The position numbers were made by a program, and so were the translations under genes. The notes under the pieces were generated by a model that was not told where the DNA came from, made no database searches, and was given only the letters and a program-made list of their open reading frames with translations. This document shows positions 22,734 to 34,917 of a stretch of DNA of 64,000 nucleotides, in pieces. Position 1 is the stretch's first letter; each line of letters starts with the position of its first letter. Where the stretch lies: NCBI GenBank assembly GCA_020747065.1, contig JAGMVK010000008.1:2232001-2296000 (forward strand), read 5' to 3'. This DNA comes from Cadophora sp. MPI-SDFR-AT-0126 (taxonomy: Eukaryota; Ascomycota; Leotiomycetes; Helotiales; Ploettnerulaceae).

Positions 22734-24510
22734 CTACAATTTAAAATCCCCATTAACCTTCTCCCAGCCCACTCTGCCTCTTTCCTCAGCACCACTAACA
22801 CCACCCCCCTGCATACCCGCCACCTTCTCCGCCAACCCAATCTTCAGCGCCCTACTCCGCTCGGTACATAGCTCGTAGATGGTTGATAGGTTGAAGGTTA
22901 GGGCGTGGAAGGAGTGGGATGTTGAGATGAGGGATTCGAGGAGGGTTCGGGCCTATTTGGGAAGGGGGGGTGTTAGCTGTTGGTCACTTATTTCATTGAA
23001 TTGAATTGAATTGAATCGAATGGAATCGAATCTCAAACACGAAGGGGGCAAAGTAGAAAAAGAGTGTTGGGTGGAGAAAGGGGAGTTGATCAAAGAAGGA
23101 AGAAAGAGAGCAGGAAAAAAAAAGTAAAACGAACCTCATCCATCCTGCCCAAATACAAATAACAAACACCTAGATTCTGCCTCCACATCGCCTTTTCCCC
23201 GTCATCTCCATCCCCATCATTATCAATCAACGCCCTCCACCCCTCAACAGCCCTCTCAAACTCACTATCTGCCATATTTGCGAGCGCAAGTATGACTTTC
23301 TGCTCGTTTGAGATCCGTCCTTCATCTTCCGCAGATTCGGATCTGGAATTGGCGCCAATGACGCATGCTCGCGCGGCTTCGACGTCGCCGATACAGAGCC
23401 AGAGGAGAGCTTTTTGGATGGAGAGGTGTGAGGATGATGATGGAGTGAGGGAAGCCAGAAAACGTGTCGCGCCCTCGAGGTCTTCCATCTCAATCAGGGC
23501 AGAAGCGACGCGGATCCCTAATTCAGCGAGGCGATTTTCCCAGAGCTGGATTTCTCGCTCCAGCTCTTCTAGTTTCTCACTTTCCTCATCTGCATCATCG
23601 GACTCATCTCGGTCTGACAGTTTGGCCTTCATCTCCCGACGAGATTTCTTCAGAGATGAGAGAATTAATCGGGCTTCTCGCGCCAAATCGTAATATCCCA
23701 CCACTCCCCTCCTCGCATCATTGAACCCCATACCCTGCAACCTCACAGCCAGGACTCTCAACTCCCACGGCACGAGATGCGAGCCATCGTGATCATCTCT
23801 ATAGTACGCACTGTTCAGATCTTCCAAGGCCTTGACCTCCTGCGCCGCCAGAGCAGTCTGGTTACATAGCGTTAGACTGGCTAGACGCGTATACACCAGT
23901 TCAAAGATCTGGACGTGGTCGGATGGAGAAATGGGGATGGATGTTGAGGTCAAGAGAGATGCTGCTTTGATGGCAGCGGCGCGGAAATGGCCAGATGAGA
24001 TGAGCACGTTAAGGGGTGTCAGCGGGTCGACCTGTGAAGATGTTACGCGGAAGGGGGGTGGGACGTCGAGGAGGGTGAGAGGATGGTAGATTTCGGGACG
24101 GAGGAGGAACGAGAAATCTTTTGCGGTTATGCTGCCGGGGCCGCTGGTGGTGATGGTGGACATGTTTGAGCGGGAGGGTGAGAGTGAGGTTTTGGCGGTG
24201 CGGAAGGAGGGAGATGAGATGGTCGAGAGGTTTGAGCCTGGGCCAGGGGAGGGAAGACGTGGGGTAAGATATTGGGACTGGGTTGGTGAGAGGAGAGAGG
24301 AGGGTGCTTTATTGAGTTTGGGTGTGGGTATTGTGGTTGTGAGAGGACTGGAGGGAGATATTGGTGCGCTGGGAGGGTTAGTGAGACGATTTTCTGATAG
24401 GAGGGCAAGACGTACTCAGCAATGTCGAGTGGTCCACGAGTTGACCGTCGAGGAAGGGCTGGTAAATTTAGTATTAGCGATTGTTCCAGAGCAAGTTCAA
24501 TTTGAGCCAT
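22734..24510 (-). CDS. TRAPPC12: TRAPPC12-like trafficking complex subunit
   Basis: Three exons (24510-24416, 24368-23135, 22952-22734) join in phase to about 515 residues. The protein has a low-complexity Ser/Pro N-terminus containing TRGPLDIADAPISPSSP, then helical TPR-like repeats typical of the TRAPPC12/TTC15 family (DPLTPLNVLISSGHFRAAA, VPWELRVLAVRLQGMGF, WRQNLGVCYLYLGRMDEARTLLESLI). The subunit belongs to the TRAPP III vesicle-tethering complex at Golgi or autophagic membranes. The first intron (47 nt, CTCACTAAC branch point) is well supported. The extreme N-terminus is less certain: a CTAATACTAAATTTACCAG stretch soon after the ATG resembles an intron end, so an upstream first exon may exist. 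A Glu/Asp-rich insertion lies near the middle. The 3' intron contains a GAATT-type microsatellite. Confidence 0.85.
22995..23030. repeat. GAATT pentanucleotide microsatellite
   Basis: Repeats of TGAAT/CGAAT in the last intron of the TRAPPC12 gene. Confidence 0.8.
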
Positions 24511-24610
24511 TGGAGTAATAAAATGTGATGATATGGATAGAGCATTCCAAAATCAAGTCTCTCATCCTGACAAACTTGCCTTGGAGTGGATCTCGAGAAA
24601 GTCTCAACAC

Positions 24611-24626
24611 TCTGTTGCAAATCGCA
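24611..24626 (-). promoter_or_regulatory. Single copy of the TGCGATTTGCAACAGA motif
   Basis: Read on the minus strand, these 16 bases are TGCGATTTGCAACAGA, identical to two members of the motif array at 59.4-62.6 kb. The site is about 100 bp upstream of the predicted TRAPPC12 start and in the same direction as that gene. A cis-acting or 5'-leader element is possible. The function is unknown. Confidence 0.5.
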
Positions 24627-24964
24627 CAATAAGCGCTAGACGCGCTGTTTACGACTTGAGCGTAAACTGTTTGTTTCGATGATCCGCTTGGATCCCAAAA
24701 TGCCGTCCATTTGCAAGCAGAAACAGGCACGTGATGCATAGAACCGGAACCTTTGCCTTATCTCTAGCAAGCAGGATCTCGAGGGAAACGACTTCAGAGA
24801 ATCAAAAAACAGCATAAACACAAAAGAAATTTGAAAGGACATTGGACAAGCCACAATAACAAGAAAGCAAGAGCCTCAACACCCCCGGGGGCATGGCATC
24901 GTGAAACCAACCACGCAGTTCAAGCAAGCAGAAGAGCAGAATATGGCGAGAAGAGAGAATACCA

Positions 24965-24994
24965 CGAACCTCTACCCGACGAACCTCTACCCGA
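24965..24994. repeat. Two-copy 15-bp direct repeat
   Basis: The unit CGAACCTCTACCCGA is present twice in perfect tandem. No function is evident. Confidence 0.85.
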
Positions 24995-25495
24995 CGAGCC
25001 ATGTCTAGAATGCCGCTTAGGCGTTGAATCTTCTGCTGGGTTTTCCATGGCTTGATGTTTTTGGCGATTTTCTGGATACGGATTGGAAGGGAAACGATGA
25101 AGATGTGAGGTTGGTTGATTTATGTTTTATGCATGCACGAGCATAAATTAGACGAGTCTTGGCGTGGGTGCACAAAGCTCGGGTATTTGTCGGCTGGGAT
25201 GAGCATTTTATTCAATTTGCTTGGACTTGTATGAGATGTCATTGGGCGATGATCATTTGAAGTGGTAGTGCGAACGGACGGAAAGGTAAGATTAAGTTCA
25301 TTATATTCAACATGCCATTTTCCAGGCGGGATATATCTTCTTTGTACATATTAACAAACCCTCCCTTTCGTCTCACAAACCACACCATACGCCAGCGCTC
25401 CATCCAACCTAACACCATCCGTCCATTCAGACATACAATTTTTCGACCCAGCGTGTTCCAAAGCAGTAAGTCTTCCTCGGGTACACAGTACACTC

Positions 25496-27093
25496 TCAAA
25501 TGAAATCTGCCGACCAAATATCATTAATCCCAATACTCTCCGCCAGCTTCCCACTGATCAATCGAAAGAACCTCGATTGGTTATCCCACCCCAATGACGC
25601 GATCTCCGCCCCAGCAGCATCACTAGGTGCCCACGACAAATCCCTATATGGCTGTGTATTCCATCCTGCCGTCGAAATGCCCGACGTAGAAGTTGCCTGG
25701 CGATCTCCACGCGTGATCTCAGCGAATGCGTCCGAGGATGCGTTGGTGGCGAAGAGTTGGTAGACGTGGCTGTTTGAGCCGGTGTAGAATACGCTGAGTC
25801 TGTCGGCCCTGGATTGGTAGCTGGCTGAAATGGGCGCGAGAGCTTTCCATTTGTAGGGTGCGGAAGGTAGGACTGCTGTTGCTGTTTCAAAGATTAGCTT
25901 AGCGGGGTTTTAGGGAGTAGATAGACGACTTACGATTTCGCCATCTGCCATCGGTGGTTTGCACGTTGTACAGAATTTTGTCCTTGTCGTCGACGTAAAG
26001 CACTATGATGTCGCCATCCAGGACAGTTGCAGTGATACTGCTTCCTTTCAGAGCCTTGCCTGAGATAGGTTGTCCATGATCCCAGTTTCCGTCTCCGGGG
26101 CTGGCAAGCTGGGTGACGTATTTGTCCGTGTTGTGGTAGAAAACTCGATATCCCGCTGTGGAGTTGATGTAGACCGCTTCCAATCCCGAATCATCTGAGA
26201 GAGGATACGTGATCCCTTTCGTGATGAACCCGTTATAAATCGACCTGCAAGCCTCTTGCAAACAGCTGAAGTTCGCCAAGGCAATATTCTGCTCATGAAT
26301 ATAGAAGATATTCAGATACAGACTTCCATCATTCCCTGATACACTCGTCGCAGTCATAGGATCGTCGAGCTTCGGAACAATCGTGAAGTTCAGCGTTTGT
26401 GAGTCGGACCACCTCCCTGTGCCATCATTGAACTTCATGGACACCTGATCGGAGTCAGTCTCAGCGTGCACAACGTACATCTTCCACTCTGTGCTGTTGG
26501 CTCCTGTGAAAGTCCCCGCTGCAGTAATCGATGGAAACTTTCTGTTCGATTTGCTCTTCGTGATGCCGACTGCCACGCCGATGATTATGGCGCACAGCAC
26601 GAGCATCCCAACGCCTGTAGCGCTCATGAAAAACCTCCTCCTTGGCATACCCAGTATCGTCCTCACTGGCACCCTTTCAGGTAATGGTTCGTTTTCTGGG
26701 TTGCGATTCCAGGATTGGTCATTGGCTGGTAAACCCGCGAGATTTCTGGTGATAGGTGACATGGTAGTTGCGCTTGCAGCGCTCGTTTCTCCCGGTCCTG
26801 GCTCGTATGGAATCAATCCTGAGGGAACATCGATTACTGTTGGGTATCGTTCTTCGTCTCGCATTACGTATTTTTCTCCGGGCACGGTCGGTGGTGTTGA
26901 GTACGCTGGTGCGGGCGGGGCCATGATGGACATTGGGCTTTCTGTTAATTCCATCCCGTAGTCGTAGGATGGGGGCGCGAATCTATTCCGCTCGCTTGCC
27001 ATCGCGTATTTGTCGTCCCCTACCTAAACTTTGGTCAATGTCTGGACAATTCCAATCGAGTATTGAACTCACTGCGTAAGACATTTGACTCAT
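25496..27093 (-). CDS. Membrane-anchored lectin-like (fucose-lectin-like) protein
   Basis: Three exons (27093-27073, 27023-25934, 25881-25496) give a predicted 498-residue protein. The first tiny exon (MSQMSYA) joins in phase to VGDDKYAMASERN; an alternative is a start at 27002. A Pro-rich cytosolic N-terminus precedes one transmembrane helix at about 140-162 (MSATGVGMLVLCAIIIGVAV), so a type II orientation is likely. The extracellular part has repeated beta-propeller-like blades with motifs such as WKMYVVHAETDS, GSLYLNIFYIHEQN, YRVFYHNTDKYVTQLA, RLSVFYTGSNSHVYQLF and IASLGWDNQSRFFRLI, which resemble fungal fucose-specific lectin-like proteins. Carbohydrate binding is inferred from that resemblance only. 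Splice sites GTAAGT (25933) and AAACAG are standard. The gene is intact. Confidence 0.75.
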
Positions 27094-28842
27094 GTTGAAT
27101 TCAGAAGTCTGAGAGTACCTGCCTTCCAAACCTCAATACATATGCTGAGAATATGCCAGCTTGCGAAACGATCAACAAATCAAATAAAGTAAAGGTACTG
27201 GAAACAATGCCAAAAGGAACGCAGATTAACGTCAACTGACGTGATGTAACAAACAGCTCAAGAACGATACAACAGTGAAAGAGTGTTTCCAGAACGTCGA
27301 GGGATACGCAGCACTCCCTATATCGGGTTGAGCCCAGCAGGGGTTGTTTTTGCCGGCATAAAGCCACGCCGTGGCAGGGGTATATGGTTTGTGTCAGAGT
27401 AGAGGGGAAAACATTCAGCAGATACCAACTTGGTATCTGTGCTTTGGTACTTGCTGAAAGTGCAGGCAGATTCTGAGTTGAAGATTAAGCTACTCTGGAG
27501 GTACGGAGCCCTGGACCCGGGATCTTCCTAACAGCTTTGCGAGATGTCTTCCTTGCTTTGGGGTTGTTGTTGGGGAAAGGCAAGTGAGGAAGAGCTTTGG
27601 TATGCCGTTCCCTTCCTTCGCGGAAAACTTTGGTAGACTTGACTGGTATTCAAGGTAGACTTCTGGTGTTGTACAAGACACTGTAGGAAGACTGAAGTCA
27701 ACTGACGAAGATCCTAAAGGGGTTGAACTCAGCCTATGTATCAATCACCCCAGAAAGCTTTAACAAGTCCTCGATAAGAATCAATTCATACCGGGTTTGC
27801 TGAGTGTGGATTCTGGAGAGTGAGAGGTTGCTCCACAGTAGGTTTCATGATTAAACTTTCGAGTACGATCCGTACGCGATCACTCAACATCCGCAACCAA
27901 CAAATGTCAACAACAAGATGCTCGCAATCATCGACCTCATTCTTGGTGACAGAATCCCCAAAAAGGAGTCCGGCATCACCGCTCAAAAAAAAGAATTTCC
28001 ATCTTAGCTGAGATCTGGGAAAGTTCGTACGACGGATATCTCCAGGTTCTACGTCGAAATGAACCTTGGCTTGTTTCGACTGCCGAGCTTTCGGTCCCGG
28101 ACATGTGCACACGTGATAGGCGCTGCACAAGGTATCCAGGCTCTCTAGCTGTAAAGTGGGGATGTAAACAGGTATGGAGTCTCCTTGTCAGGAAAGGATG
28201 TTCGGGGTTGCAGCGATTCGCCCAGGATCCTCGGTGTAACTGTCTGCTAAAGGAAAGTCTAAAGAGATGAGACTCGGATTAGATGGCCATAGCTTCTGAA
28301 CATCTGGGACGGTTTATCTTTTGCGCTGTCTATACCAACTTTTAACTTTTGGCTTGGATAAGATTCTTCTGTTCGGAAGGTACTTAACAGATGTGGTTTC
28401 CTCGAAATGAAAAAGGGCACGGAAGTTCAGCGAGTGCTATTTTTGCGTCGTGCTTTGCTCACTAAACAAAGCTTCCGAGGTCTTCCAAGACTAGCATCCT
28501 TTACGAAGATCATTGGAATTGAGTTTTTACTTGTCCATCGATCAGACATTACTTACTGGTAATTTCTCAGACATCTCACATATTTTGGACACGTTTCATG
28601 GTCACATGATTCAAATCCAGCCCCACCTGCCTCATTCGGCGGTCAGCAACACCACACCATTTTCCGCTTCTGTCCCTTCAGCCTTAACTTACTATGTTTG
28701 TTCCAACTGAGTAAGCAACGCCACTTCACTCGGGACGCAAAGATATCTCACCATCTCCTTTTCGTATTCTCATTTATTTATTGACTTGACTTCGCCTGAT
28801 CTTCTTTGAACCTCTGAGCCCAGGGTTGAGCCTTCAGATAAT
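27094..28842. other. Divergent intergenic region, no gene seen
   Basis: About 1.75 kb between the lectin-like gene and the F-box gene. Short domainless open frames only, including a 114-codon one at 27786-28130 on the minus strand. Confidence 0.45.
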
Positions 28843-30609
28843 ATGGGATTGCGGCTCCCACTCGAGATTTTATGCGAGATCATAAGCCATGTACGTACAC
28901 TTTCAGCACAACACACTCGACGGACAAGTGTATTGCTTACACTAGTAATCAGGTAGAACTCAAATCAGATCTTTACAATTGGTGCCTAGTCTCACGAGCT
29001 GCTCGGGACTTTGCCACGCCTCGTTTCTACAGGGAAATCTGGGACGCATCTTCCATCGATGTGTCCACTAAGAGAAGGAAAGAAACCTTGGAAGGATTCT
29101 TGCGACTTCCAGCGCAATTACTAGGGCATGTCAGGAAGTTCGAAGTCAAGAATCGCTACTTCAGGGAAGAAGCTGAGACATCTGTCGGCGGAATGCTGGA
29201 TGCAGTCGAGCCATTACTCAGAAAAACCACTCAGCTTGAAGAGTTCGAGTAAGTTGGCATCAAGAGCATGATATATGCGAGAAATATCATTAAATTACAA
29301 CAGGTGGAAATGCTACCTCGTACCATTGACCACGACAATTCCAGCGCTGCTTCAAATCAACTCCTTGACAAGTCTCAGCATCGAATGTCCAATGAAAAGA
29401 CATGGTTATAGGTTCAAGGAAAATAGAGCTCTGGAAAACCAGATATGTCAGTTCAAGAACCTTCGGTCATTCAACATTCGAGAAATTTGGACCCCGAACC
29501 TCGCATCGGCGAGACGAATAGCCAGAGTTTTAATTAATTCGCCAAATCTAACTTCTTTCAGTATATCCCTGGACGAACTTAGATGTGAAGCCTGGGACAG
29601 GGATAATGAAACCTTGATCACAGAGGAGGATGAGGTCTTCTGGGAAAACGAAGAAAAAGATCTTGAGATCATTGATTACTTTTCTGCTATTTGCCAGGAG
29701 TTCCGGTCGCCTTCCCAGGACCCCAGTACAGGCAAGCTCCTTTCACTTCCTATCAATGATTCGGTCCCGCCCATATCACTGTTGTCCTTGGCCAAGCTAG
29801 AGCTAGGCACCTGCTGCATTCTGACCAAGGACATCCATCTCTTGACGGACACTTCCGTTCTGGAACACGTATTTATTGGAAACTCTGCGAAGAGGATGTT
29901 CGCTTCATCCAGCCCATATTCCTTCACCAGCTCAGCGCTCGGGGCCATAGCTCAAATGGCACCAAAGCTTCGATCTGCCCAATTCGATACTTTCGATTAC
30001 GACTGCGATGCGACGGGAATAGACTTAAAGAAAGACTTTCCGGCACTCGACAGCTTCTATGCCAGGGATGAGTATGAAGGCGTGGTTCAGGAGCTAGCCA
30101 AGTGCGGAGGCTTAGATGCTCAATCTGGACAATGGAAAAGATTGGCTCTTGGTAATCCAGAGAGTGATCAGATCTCGGAACTGGACGACGAGTTCGAGAC
30201 TTTGCTCTCCGGACTCATATTGAAGTGTGTAAGGCTGACACATCTTCGAGTAGGCCTCACGTGGAAGGATATGGTGAGTAGTTGGCATTTGAATCACCTT
30301 CGTGCAAGCTGATTTTTCCAGCCACTGTTATTATCAAGCTTGACAAAGCTGCCTGAATTAAAGGAAGTCCACCTCACCGTCAAAGGAACCGAGAAGTCAA
30401 ATTTGCAGCCAATGCGTGATTATTCGGTTCAAGAAATGTTCGATCACCACTCTAACGTTCAAATCGTCAGCATGGTCAAGTCCGAACCGGAAGGAATTTC
30501 TGACCGAGAGTGCTGGCGGCGGCGATGGGGCGGTCTACAGATGGTATCGAAGGAGGAACTGGAGCTGTTGAATCGAGATGGATTTCCTCGCACTCTGACG
30601 GATTACTGA
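28843..30609 (+). CDS. F-box protein with leucine-rich-like C-terminal region
   Basis: Four exons (28843-28890, 28953-29248, 29304-30273, 30322-30609) give a predicted 533-residue protein. The N-terminus MGLRLPLEILCEIISHVELKSDLYNWCLVSRAARDFATPRFYREIW is, in parts, a clear F-box, split by the first intron in phase 0. The remainder has leucine-rich segments spaced like degenerate LRRs (NSLTSLSIECP, FKNLRSFNIREIW, SPNLTSFSISLDEL, LLSLAKLELGTC, LTHLRVGL, LPELKEVHLTVKG). F-box proteins link substrates to SCF ubiquitin ligases through Skp1; the substrate is unknown. All introns are short with GT..AG ends and keep phase. No signal peptide or membrane helix is seen. This type is numerous and variable in Pezizomycotina. 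Confidence 0.8.
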
Positions 30610-31380
30610 CAGCTGTGTTGGGTTTATGCATCGATCATGCGGTCTTGGCTGGAATTTGAGTGGTGGGTGTCGAGACAATCCTCGCCATTTGGTGATCTCC
30701 AGAGTCTTGCAATTTACAGTAACAACTTTCTAGGCCACGGTGGCAAGTTTTTCAAAGTTTCCACCATCTTCCCATCATAGTTCTGCCTGACCTCCAATTC
30801 CCCATCATTTCCAGCAAGTTACTACCAACCAGAATGCTAGCATGCGAAAGGACACCAGCTGGTTCTTCACGCAACACGCTCGGCTGCGTACTATTCCAGA
30901 ACATCATCTCAATCGCCATAGCCACCCCCCACAGCATTATCGTGATCTACGCCCACTGGACTCACTAACACAAGTCTATTGTGCTGCCTTGTGTGGAAAG
31001 TATCCTCTTCCGCCGGATCCGAGAGTGGCTGCATGACAGTAGTACCTAGCAGCACACTATAAATCGAAGAGAAGAGTACCTGCGCTGCACTCGACAAAGC
31101 TTCAAGTGCTATCGGTGAGCTTTTGTTGTATTTTTCTGCAAGGGACAGTTCCTGTTGTGAACACCTGTCGATATGAAGCTTATCGGAAAATATTCAGTTG
31201 CTTTATTCAAGCAAATCTCTAAGATCTAAAATTTACACAGGAGAAGTCGTGGTCTGCGCTTCTAAGCTCTTTCGTAAAGAGACCAATCACACCCATGAAT
31301 TCATCGAAACCACCAATACTCCTCCAAGGGCGAATCCTCTCTACCCAATACCCTGGCTGGATATATTTGTTTTCCTATCC
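30610..31380. other. Convergent intergenic region, no gene seen
   Basis: About 770 bp between the 3' ends of the F-box and tyrosinase genes. Small open frames only. Confidence 0.5.
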
Positions 31381-32628
31381 TCAGGCAAACGCTATACAGA
31401 TGATGTCGCTATTGATGTCCACAACCTCGGCAATAGTCACGTTCTCGACAATGTTTGCCATCCACAAGACGTGATCCATGGTTGTGACATTCCCGTTGTC
31501 TCCGAAGTAGGGGTAGAAGGCAGCTTCAGGTAGGGTCGCGGGCTGCGCATCTTTGAGAGTCCTGGAGGTGGCGACATTTTGTCCACCCATCTGGGTCACC
31601 CGGGACGTGTTCGCAGCTTGCCATTCCCACCAGAGACGATCGAGGTTGGTGTGGTGTAGGAAGAACATAGGATCACCAGGAGAAAGGGATACATCGTCCA
31701 TCTGGAAGTATGAATGTCAGTTCTCGCAAACTTGGCTGATGATGGTCATGGGAGGGTAGTTGTTGGCACTTACTGTTCCACCAACCGCGTAGTGACCGCT
31801 GACATGAGGTGTGCCACCGAGACATGTGTTGAAGTTTTCGTAGTCCTCAAGAGCGTTGCAGGCGTTGACAATATCTTGTGAGACTTGATCGAACTGCTGC
31901 TGCTTGAAGTTCCGTTGCAGGCAGGTCTTCTCAGCGGTACGGGTTAGGTCCGTGGCCAAGTCCAGGCGAAGATTAGTGAAAGCGCCGTCGACGACACAGA
32001 GATTCTCATCGACCGCTGCGGTTCCGACGCCAGTAAGGGAATCGGCACTCCACATGCTGGAATCTTCAATCGCGCCAGTGATCTGGTCTGCTTGCTCGTC
32101 CCAATGCCTGCGTTGGACGAAAAGTTAGTCATCCTTCGATCTCACAACAGTTAGCTTGCGAGCGGTCACTCACGGATAGGGACCAGTGAAGCCGCATTCC
32201 CTAAGGAGGCCCTCATGGACCGTCATATACCAGCGATGCCAAGGAAGGAATGCGCCCTACAACGCAGCCGGACTCTATCAGCAATGGCTAACGGAATAGA
32301 GATAGGAGGATCACATACCACAGTGTGGATGAACTGGACTTGCGCGACGTGAGCGACCTGAAGGTCGTCCCAGACGGACTTCGCTCCCGCGAATCCTGTC
32401 TTGGATGGCGCCGTTTCGGGATTCATCAAACACAGCGTCGAGTTGATGTACGATGCCTTCTCATCCTGGGTGAGGGTGGCCCTTGACTGAAATCAGCATA
32501 TGATTTTTCCATTGAGTGGGTAGCCTTGGTACGTACCAGGACTGACGTGTACTGGGGTTGGTACAGGCCGCGGAAACACCCTGTAAGACGGCCAAAGCGG
32601 CAGCCACCATGGTGAGTAGTTTGGACAT
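31381..32628 (-). CDS. Secreted tyrosinase (type 3 copper oxidase domain)
   Basis: Five exons (32628-32537, 32481-32319, 32256-32174, 32107-31774, 31701-31381) give about 330 residues. A signal peptide (MSKLLTMVAAALAVLQGVSA) is followed by the CTNPSTRQSW...LTQDEKASY start of fungal tyrosinases. Copper site A shows three histidines in AHVAQVQFIHTV and FLPWHRWYMTVHE; copper site B includes GHYAVGG and PMFFLHHTNLDRLWWEWQ. Tyrosinases oxidise monophenols or o-diphenols to quinones, leading to melanin-like pigments or cross-linking. The short length lacks the C-terminal lid domain of intracellular tyrosinases and fits the secreted short form. The first intron must end at TCAAG rather than CAG to keep the frame, an unusual acceptor. 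Neighbours do not form an obvious melanin pathway. Confidence 0.88.
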
Positions 32629-34760
32629 GACGGCGAGAGAAAAAGTACAGGAGGGCAATTCAATGGTCAGCGGGAAGGAGTAGAGTAAATATGAAAAGTG
32701 AGGAGCAAAGGGAATGTGTGTAAAGAGCGACTGAGCCAAGTGACTAGGCGTAATTAGGAGTAAAACGAATGTGCAGTAAGGAGAAGAAGGCAGTACCCAA
32801 GATGAGGATGTATTTGGTGGTGAAGGGCGAAGTCTCGAATCTTATATACTTGCCTTTGTCGCCGCAATATGGAGACCTGGGCTGTTGACAAACTGCTCTA
32901 GTCATGTCTGCTTCGGCATCCCCGACTAGGGGTAGCGCCGTACAGTTCCCGATAGCGTTCACCTAAATCCGCTTTGTATACAGGGCTGACAAAAGTTGCA
33001 TCATCCTTTCCCCACAGATTTTGTCCATGCATGAGTTCAAGCGCTTGAAACCCATGCTGGTTTTCTGGATCTCTATCAATACAGCTTAGTGCCGGGTAAA
33101 TCGGCCTTGTATTGCTTGAATGCTTCTCCCACTGAATTCAAACATTTCCACTCCTTCCATAGCTCTATAACCTTACTCTGGACAACAAGCGCAACAATCT
33201 TCCATCGATACATATCAGTCGCGAAGATGAGTCTGTTTTCTTTGTACCTTGCTTTGCGTGAATGAGATTCTCCCCTCCTCAGCCAATTGAAGCCTTGGTA
33301 TAAACTATCCCCTGGAGTGATTACGTCTTAATATGGACCTCACAGTACGCGTTGAGCACACTTTCGAGGCTCGTGAAGCCGTTTAGTGCGGCTCCTGCGA
33401 ACAAGGATCCAAAATCTAAATTAAAAGTTACCTACCCTTACTTTTCCCAGGACAGTGGCTGAGGAGTTTAACCGTTCGCCCCTGTCCACCGTCGGCTCAC
33501 CTGCTTGGCTCACTCGCTCAGCCTCACTCACCGCTCAGGCTATCATAAATTAAGCTTCATTTGGCAGGAACACAGCGGTGGTCTTGACCTCTATTATGGT
33601 CCGTGTAATCACTACTGTACTGTATTGTAGTTCCAGGGCGGCAACGCTTGCGCTAGCCAATCGCTGAACAGAGCCGTCCCGAGGTCCGTTTTGACCTAAA
33701 ATCCCAGTGGCAGCTGAGCGTCATGCCCCTAACGTGCAATTTCAATACTCTTGATCTTCTTTCATTCAATAGATAGGTGCTTCGTGTTCAACTTCAAATA
33801 GGGTTATCAGAACGGTCCATGCGGTCCCTGATACTAACCGAACTTGGTCTTCCTTTTTCTTGTGATAGATCTACGGTAAGGATACGTAGAACTCTAAACA
33901 ACTTCCTTGAATTCTGTGACTATTTGGGATCGAATTCCGCTGAACTAGCACGGATAGCCCTTCGCTGATTGTGGTAGGAACTTTGTAAATTGGGCCTCTA
34001 CGCATGACGGTCCTGCCGTTCTTGACCGAAGAAGACTGATTCATGTTATGAAGGAGACGATAGACGACAGCCACTGTAAATCTCGAGCTATTCAAGCAGA
34101 TAGTAAGTGCCTTACGTGGGAATGAGAAAATCACATCAAGGGGCAGGCCAATGCTGATGGAAACTCCAGAGCCCACCCATTTAAAATCATAGCGAATTTT
34201 AGCTCCGCATCAATATCCGGTCTACTTCAGAGTCCTCGAAGAATATTTCTTTTAAGCTAGGCACAACCAAGCCATGGCGGACGCCGTTGAAGGCAGGGGA
34301 TCCAGAGGTCGCGGCTGCAATCAATTGCCACAGAGCGAACGTAGGACGACCCCCACGCCGGGGAGCAGTTTGACCGGGTCTGGAGGCATGGTTCAGGTCC
34401 AGGTATCAACGGTCATTATGGTCGAATTGTTAAGGTCGATTGGCCCGTGACCACCTCCCGCTCAGGGCATTCGTCATCATGGTCAATATCCTGAGATACT
34501 AGCGATAGAGTCATGGCTATGCATGTCCGGCTTTCATCGTGTTGCGGGAGAGGCTTGCTTGGTTGCGGACGGCAGAGCAGCAAGACTATCTGCTTCCCTG
34601 TGCAGCTCACACTTCTTCACAGGTGTTGTGTGCTATTTATGGGATTGGAGACCACTATCCGGCAAAGCTGCGGTACTAAAGTTTCACTTTACTCTCTATC
34701 TCGTCAATTTCTTGATCACAAGGCTGCGCACGTCAAGTGTCCAAAAGCTTGTTTTTTGTA

Positions 34761-34917
34761 CGGAAGGGGGTTCCAGGTGGGTCTCGTCCACCGTGGTCAG
34801 TGGCAAGGTGCTGTTGACCATAGAATAACGTCGAACACTCTAATTTTCCCCACAAATTTCTACAAATAGCGAAAGAAAATACCAGGCTGGACGAGACCCA
34901 CTTGGAACCCCCTTCCG
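34761..34917. mobile_element. Short TIR element (MITE-like), TA duplication
   Basis: The ends are inverted repeats of about 37 bp with three mismatches: 34761-34797 begins CGGAAGGGGGTTCC, and the complement of 34917-34881 begins with the same 14 bases. Both ends abut TA (34759-34760 and 34918-34919), as for Tc1/mariner-type insertion. The 157-bp length and lack of coding capacity indicate a non-autonomous miniature element. The transposase source is not in the window. Confidence 0.7.

Larger units (their letters stand above)
24511..25495. other. Intergenic region upstream of TRAPPC12
   Basis: About 1 kb between the TRAPPC12 start and the end of the lectin-like gene. It holds one minus-strand copy of the TGCGATTTGCAACAGA motif and a 15-bp direct repeat (24965-24994). 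No protein gene is supportable, although an extra 5' exon of TRAPPC12 could lie here. Confidence 0.45.

Noticed and set aside
24831..25055. Plus-strand 74-codon frame covering the 15-bp direct repeat
   Set aside because: No start context, domain or partner exon; the repeat alone keeps both frames open.
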